A stretch of DNA of 16,638 nucleotides from CAVSPO01 sp963730005 (GTDB lineage: Bacteria > Actinomycetota > Actinomycetes > Propionibacteriales > Propionibacteriaceae): assembly GCA_963730005.1 (NCBI GenBank), contig CAVSPO010000025.1, positions 1-16,638 of the forward strand. The letters run 5' to 3'. Below, piece after piece: positions 15,290-16,638 of the stretch. The position numbers were made by a program, and so were the translations under genes. Position 1 is the first letter of the stretch. Every line of letters starts with the position of its first letter. Below the pieces are notes generated by a model, which was not told where the DNA came from, searched no databases, and was given only the letters and a program-made list of their open reading frames with translations.

Positions 15290-16638
15290 ATGTCATCGTC
15301 GCATCGCCTGGGCGGGCCGTCGCCCACCTGATGGCCGACTTCGGTCACGAACTGCCCCCGCTGCCCGAGCCACCGATGCCGCAACCCAACGTGAACCCCG
15401 GCTGTTTCGTCCGTGCCTCGTGCGCGGCCCAGGCACACCGGCGTGGACGTGGATGGTCGCCGGCCCCCGCCCAGGTGTCGACTCTACCGGATGGCCTCCG
15501 ATCAGGCCCCGGTGCTGTGGCCGTTCATCGCCGCCCCCGGGCCTGCCGCCGACGGGCGCGCAGATGGGTCATGGATGTGTTGTCCGGTGGCCTCGTTCTA
15601 CGCCGACCCGCTGGGTGGGTGTTGCGTGACCCAGGTGTCGGTGACCAACCCGAACGTCATCTGCTTGGGCGAAGCCCGGCACCGGCAAGTCCGCCACCAG
15701 CAAGGCGTTCTGCTTGCGGATGACCGACTTCGGCTATCGCGTGCTCATCCTCGGCGACCCGAAGGACGAGTACGAACCGCATGTGCCACGCGTCGCGGGT
15801 GCAACCGTTCGCTCTCGGCCACTGGCTGTCCGCGCGGATCAACCCGCTGACTTCGGCCCGTTGGGGCAGGGGCTGGGCGAACCTGGCTGGCAGAGAGGCG
15901 AACGGCCGCGCCGCCGTCGTGTTCTCGCCGCTGGCTCACCCTGATCCGCGGCCTGGTCGGGCTCAACGCATCGGTGAACACCCGGTGCCGTTCGGGCCAA
16001 CCGACGAGGTCGTGGTCCGGCCGCCCTGCCGACATGACCGGCTACACCGCCGCGGCCACCACTCTGATCGAACGACCATCCCGACGTTGTGGCGGTCACC
16101 TCGACGAACCATCGACCAGCTCGTCGCCGAGTGCCGGTACTGCCTACCGGCGGCATCTTCCTCGACGAGACCCGGGTGCTGCGTGACGCGCTCGGACAAT
16201 TCGTCTCCGGAGCTTTGGGTGGGCTGTTCGACGACCACACGAACATCCAGGTCGACTGGTACGCGCCGATCCAGTCCCTCAGCTGTCCCGGCTCAACCGC
16301 TCGGTGACGAGGCCGTCGGGATCGCGCTGATCTGTCTGAGCTCCTGGGGCCGGGCCGAGGCGGGAAGTCGCCCCCCGGCGACCTACGCATCACCGTCCGC
16401 GACGAGGCCTGGAAACAACTCCGGCTCGGCGTCGAAGCCGTCAAGAGCTTCGATGAAGACCTGCGGCTGTCCCGCAAGGACGGCGAGGTTCAGCTCGTCG
16501 GTCGCCCATAATGTTTTTTCGACCTGCTGTCCGCAGGTGACGCTGGCTCGCAGGCGGCCACCATCGCCAAAGATCTGCTGCATCTGGCCGACATCAAGAT
16601 CCTGCACGGTCAGGACGACGGGGTCGCCGACGAACTGG
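15290..16638 (+). pseudogene. VirB4-like conjugation ATPase, frameshifted and cut by window end
   Basis: ATG 15290 with AAGGAGG (15275-15281, 8-nt spacing) starts MSSSHRL. Reading across frames gives VAHLMADFGHELPPLPEPP, TPAWTWMVAGPRPGVDSTG, YRMASDQAPVLWPFIAAPG, VSVTNPNVICLG, then Walker A KPGTGKS (15672-15692), RMTDFGYRVLILGDPKDEYE, PFGPTDEVVV, FLDETRVLRDALGQFVSGAL, Walker B-like ITVRDEAWKQL (D/E at 16401-16406), FDEDLRLSRKDGEVQL and LLHLADIKILHGQDD at the window end. This is the actinobacterial VirB4-type motor that powers DNA transfer or machine assembly. At least a dozen one-base indels interrupt it. Between 15540 and 15670 six can be placed by eye (five gains, one loss). The C-terminal part lies beyond the window. 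Confidence 0.75.

Noticed and set aside
1..16638. tRNA, rRNA or CRISPR array
   Set aside because: No cloverleaf, rRNA-like stretch or regularly spaced short repeats were seen on reading both strands by eye; a tRNAscan or CRISPR search was not possible.

Overview
The window is high-GC DNA with GTG starts, strong AAGGAGG-type ribosome sites, ATGA/GTGA gene overlaps and long antisense shadow frames. With TadE-like minor pilins, a LysM-BTAD membrane regulator and an SCO6880-type transfer operon, this points to an actinobacterium. I cannot name the genus.

Layout: (1) 20-2550, the 3' half of a Tad (tight adherence, Flp pilus) locus: a TadC-like inner-membrane platform protein, a short Flp-like major pilin and three TadE/TadG-like minor pilins. 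All four pilin-like proteins carry an ERG|S prepilin-peptidase-type site. (2) 2547-5897, a roughly 1110-residue membrane protein whose start overlaps the last pilin gene. It has four predicted membrane helices, two external LysM domains and a cytoplasmic winged-helix/BTAD regulator module. One frameshift near 5535 breaks the BTAD end. (3) 5898-9318, an accessory island: an unrecognised 247-residue protein overlapping a PIN-domain (VapC-like) RNase gene, a convergent gene for a HEPN-motif protein with three zinc ribbons, and the frameshifted 3' stub of an IS110-type transposase. The HEPN gene looks less GC-rich than its flanks. (4) 9319-16638, a tightly packed operon typical of actinobacterial integrative/conjugative elements: a conserved helix-turn-helix-like protein, a 65-residue protein, a ParA/MinD-like protein with a degenerate P-loop, a two-helix VirB2/TrbC-sized protein, a single-pass VirB8-like protein, a VirB6/TrbL-like channel protein, an SCO6880-family protein and a VirB4-like ATPase cut by the window end.

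From about 13,890 to the end, the SCO6880-like and VirB4-like genes are shattered by many one-base insertions and deletions. The amino-acid sequence nevertheless continues cleanly from frame to frame, including intact Walker A (KPGTGKS) and Walker B (VRDEAW) stretches. This looks like unpolished low-coverage sequence near a contig end, or very recent decay, more than ancient pseudogenes.

The most interesting biology is the island pairing a PIN nuclease and an unfamiliar partner with a convergent HEPN/triple-zinc-ribbon protein, beside a conjugation-type operon. This is a candidate RNA-targeting defence or addiction module. Second is the possible regulation of the pilus locus: a 15-bp hairpin after the major pilin gene, a C9 tract before it, and a membrane-spanning LysM/BTAD regulator attached to the operon.
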